A DNA stretch of 7,185 nucleotides from Planctomycetota bacterium (GTDB lineage Bacteria > Planctomycetota > MHYJ01 > JACQXL01 > JAVHLO01). This document shows, piece by piece, positions 5,717 to 7,185 of this stretch. The position numbers were made by a program, and so were the translations under genes. The notes below the pieces were generated by a model. It saw only the letters and a program-made list of their open reading frames with translations. It had not been told where the DNA came from and did not search any database. The stretch spans positions 1 through 7,185 of the forward strand of contig JAVHLO010000175.1 in NCBI GenBank assembly GCA_031082105.1, written 5' to 3'. Every line of letters begins with the position of its first letter. The stretch's first letter is position 1.

Positions 5717-5812
5717 CAAAAAAACAGGGACTCGCACGAGACTTCCGGAAGAACGGGGCGCACGGACGCGCAATGAAATCTCGTTCTCCCCGGGTCTCGC
5801 ACGAGTCCCTGT
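5717..5812 (-). terminator. Long imperfect palindrome with a U7 tail on the minus strand
   Basis: Arms 5724-5742 and 5794-5812 pair at 17 of 19 positions; only the central CA/CA pair fails. Pairing resumes inward with CCGG (5745-5748 with 5790-5793) and AGAACG/CGTTCT (5750-5755 with 5782-5787), about 27 base pairs in total around a 26-base loop. Read on the minus strand the stem is followed at once by seven T (A7 at 5718-5724 on the plus strand, of which the last belongs to the arm). This is the form of an intrinsic terminator for gdhA, ending about 240 bases beyond its stop codon. The length and nested symmetry also fit a mobile palindromic repeat that happens to terminate transcription. Confidence 0.5.
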
Positions 5813-5910
5813 CGCATTCAGTGGGCCGGCCCAGTCTGTTCACGAACCGAGGCAACGTGCCCGCAGAGCGTCGCATCAGGGAACACCAGCATCCTTGCCG
5901 GCCCCCTTGC

Positions 5911-5941
5911 GGGACGGGCCCCGACGCGTCGGGGCGCTCCC
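5911..5941. other. GC-rich perfect palindrome downstream of gdhA
   Basis: GCCCCGACGCGTCGGGGC (5918-5935) is a perfect 18-base palindrome, flanked by GGGA (5911-5914) and TCCC (5938-5941) that extend the stem across a 3/2 internal loop. It lies 20 to 50 bases after the gdhA stop codon, a position where 3'-end hairpins protect mRNA. There is no T-run on the minus strand, so an intrinsic terminator is unlikely; mRNA stabilisation or a factor-dependent end is possible. Confidence 0.5.
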
Positions 5942-5960
5942 GGATCATGAACAAGGCGAA

Positions 5961-7185
5961 CTAGACAATCCCCTGTGCGCGCATCGCGTTCGCGACCTTC
6001 CTGAATCCCGCGATGTTCGCGCCATCGACGTAGTTGACGTACTTTCCTTCTTTTCCGTTCTCGACGCACTGCTGGTGGATGGCCTTCATGATACCGTGCA
6101 GCCGCTGGTCGACCTCGTCGCGGGTCCAGCCGATGTGCAGGCTGTTCTGGGCCATCTCGAGTCCGCTGGTTGCGACGCCGCCGGCGTTCGCGGCCTTCGC
6201 GGGCCCGTAGAGGATCTTGGCCTTGAGGAAGACCTCCACGGCATCCAGCGTCGACGGCATATTCGCGCCTTCGGCAACGCAGGTGCAGCCGTTCTTCACG
6301 AGGGTCTTCGCGTCGTTCACGTCGACCTCATTCTCCGTTGCGCAGGGGAGCGCGATGTCGCACTTGATCCCCCACGGCCGCTTGCCCTCGAGGTACTCGC
6401 ACTTGTACTTCTGCGCGTACTCGCTGATACGGCCGCGCTTGACGTTTTTCAGCTCCATGACGAAAGCCAGTTTCTCAGGCGTGATACCCGCCGCATCGTG
6501 GACTGTTCCGGCGGAATCGGAGAGCGAAACGACCTTGCCGCCCATCTGGTTGACCTTCTCCACCGCGTACTGCGCGACGTTGCCGGAGCCGGAGACGGTG
6601 ACGGTCTTGCCCTTGACCGCGTCGTCTCTGGTCTTGAGCATCTCTTCGACGAAGTAGAGGGTGCCGTAGCCGGTCGCCTCGGGGCGGATGAGGCTGCCGC
6701 CGTACTCGATCCCCTTCCCGGTCAGGACGCCCGTGAACTCGTTGCGGATCTTCTTGTACTGGCCGAAGAGGAATCCGATCTCGCGTCCGCCGACGCCGAT
6801 GTCACCGGCCGGCACGTCGGTGTCCGCGCCGATATGCCTGCACAACTCAGTCATGAATGCCTGGCAGAAGCGCATGACCTCGTTATCCGATTTGCCCTTC
6901 GGGTCGAAGTCCGCGCCGCCCTTGCCGCCGCCCATTGGCAGCGTCGTGAGCGCGTTCTTGAAAACCTGCTCGAAAGCGAGGAACTTCAGCGTGTCAAGGT
7001 TGACCGTGGGATGGAAACGCAATCCGCCCTTGTACGGGCCGATCGCGCTGCTCATCTCGATCCGGTATCCGCGGTTCACGTGAACCTCGCCCTTGTCGTC
7101 GACCCACGGCACGCGGAAAATGATCGCTCTCTCGTACTCGACCAGCCGTTCGAGAAGCCCATTCTTCTCATACTCCGGGTTCTTC
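5961..7185 (-). CDS. gdhA: NADP-type glutamate dehydrogenase (5' end beyond window)
   Basis: The enzyme interconverts 2-oxoglutarate plus ammonium and L-glutamate with a nicotinamide cofactor in the cytoplasm. The 407 visible residues align closely with the hexameric E. coli GdhA type (about 447 residues), so some 40 N-terminal residues lie to the right of the window. Reading starts in KNPEYEKNGLLERLVEYERA and continues RVPWVDDKGEV; a GTG at 7112 inside this stretch is not the true start. Substrate-site signatures are present: IGPYKGGLRFHP, PMGGGKGG with the catalytic lysine (E. coli K128) and PAGDIGVGGRE with the catalytic aspartate. The Rossmann part shows VSGSGNVAQYA, and SDS at the end of its second strand, as in NADP-dependent enzymes. 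The C-terminus ANIAGFRKVANAMRAQGIV is complete. No frameshift is seen. Promoter and regulation lie outside the window. Confidence 0.97.
   Translation of the reverse strand, partial: KNPEYEKNGLLERLVEYERAIIFRVPWVDDKGEVHVNRGYRIEMSSAIGPYKGGLRFHPTVNLDTLKFLAFEQVFKNALTTLPMGGGKGGADFDPKGKSDNEVMRFCQAFMTELCRHIGADTDVPAGDIGVGGREIGFLFGQYKKIRNEFTGVLTGKGIEYGGSLIRPEATGYGTLYFVEEMLKTRDDAVKGKTVTVSGSGNVAQYAVEKVNQMGGKVVSLSDSAGTVHDAAGITPEKLAFVMELKNVKRGRISEYAQKYKCEYLEGKRPWGIKCDIALPCATENEVDVNDAKTLVKNGCTCVAEGANMPSTLDAVEVFLKAKILYGPAKAANAGGVATSGLEMAQNSLHIGWTRDEVDQRLHGIMKAIHQQCVENGKEGKYVNYVDGANIAGFRKVANAMRAQGIV

Larger units (their letters stand above)
5494..5960. other. Intergenic region rich in palindromes
   Basis: This 467-base gap lies between the tail of gdhA and the promoter of the DUF5674 operon; both are transcribed on the minus strand. 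It contains the promoter at 5500-5528, a 72-base element with paired palindromes (5620-5691), an 89-base imperfect palindrome (5724-5812) with an adjoining A7/T7 run, and a GC-rich hairpin (5911-5941). Open frames through it on both strands have no ribosome site, no recognised domain and cross the repeats, so no protein gene is called. From 5529 to 5619 and from 5813 to 5910 nothing definite is visible. Confidence 0.8.

Noticed and set aside
5359..5964. 201-codon plus-strand open frame crossing the palindromic intergenic region
   Set aside because: It runs antisense through DUF5674, then through the inverted repeats, with no ribosome site and no domain; it is chance openness.
7110..7112. GTG at 7112 as start of glutamate dehydrogenase
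   Set aside because: The frame stays open to the window edge, and the upstream residues (NPEYEKNGLLERLVEYERAI) match the usual N-terminal region of GdhA, so the true start is outside the window.
10..7185. CRISPR array, tRNA, rRNA or transposase
   Set aside because: There are no regularly spaced direct repeats, no cloverleaf or rRNA-like sequence, and no transposase motifs on either strand.

Overview
The window is GC-rich bacterial DNA. It encodes a secreted multihaem cytochrome fused to thioredoxin-like and HEAT-repeat regions, a bacterial-type NADP glutamate dehydrogenase, and several small poorly characterised proteins. The large haem/HEAT fusion, the palindromic intergenic elements and the sigma70-type promoters fit an environmental Gram-negative bacterium, possibly in or near the Planctomycetes-Verrucomicrobia-Lentisphaerae group. 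That placement is an impression; no marker gene is present.

Layout. (1) Positions 1-71 look like the last 22 codons of a plus-strand gene that converges on, and overlaps by its stop codon, the large minus-strand gene at 68-3232. (2) 68-3232 (-) encodes a 1054-residue exported protein: signal or anchor segment, four CxxCH haem sites of cytochrome c554 type, a thioredoxin-like segment with CPIC, a long HEAT-like helical region and an unassigned C-terminal region. (3) 3233-3530 is a divergent control region with a near-consensus promoter on each side: TTGACC-17-TATGAT for the cytochrome and a perfect TTGACA-17-TATAAT for the methyltransferase. A cluster of TTGCG/CGCAA motifs and a hairpin lie between them. 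(4) 3531-4766 (+) holds a class I SAM methyltransferase followed by a lysine-tailed ribbon-helix-helix protein. (5) 4817-5493 (-) is a two-gene ATGA-coupled operon: a DUF5674 protein and a 110-residue helical protein. Its near-consensus promoter places transcription start at the first ATG. (6) 5494-5960 is a 467-base gap with three palindromic structures, one ending in seven U on the minus strand. (7) 5961-7185 (-) is gdhA, cut at its 5' end by the window edge.

The genes do not form one pathway. The cytochrome would act in the periplasm or at the cell surface in electron transfer. GdhA joins ammonium assimilation to 2-oxoglutarate in the cytoplasm. The methyltransferase/RHH pair and the DUF5674 pair are separate small cytoplasmic units. 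The least explained parts are the cytochrome-thioredoxin-HEAT fusion, the DUF5674 pair, and the nested palindromes at 5620-5812. Two of the three promoters predict leaderless or almost leaderless mRNAs.
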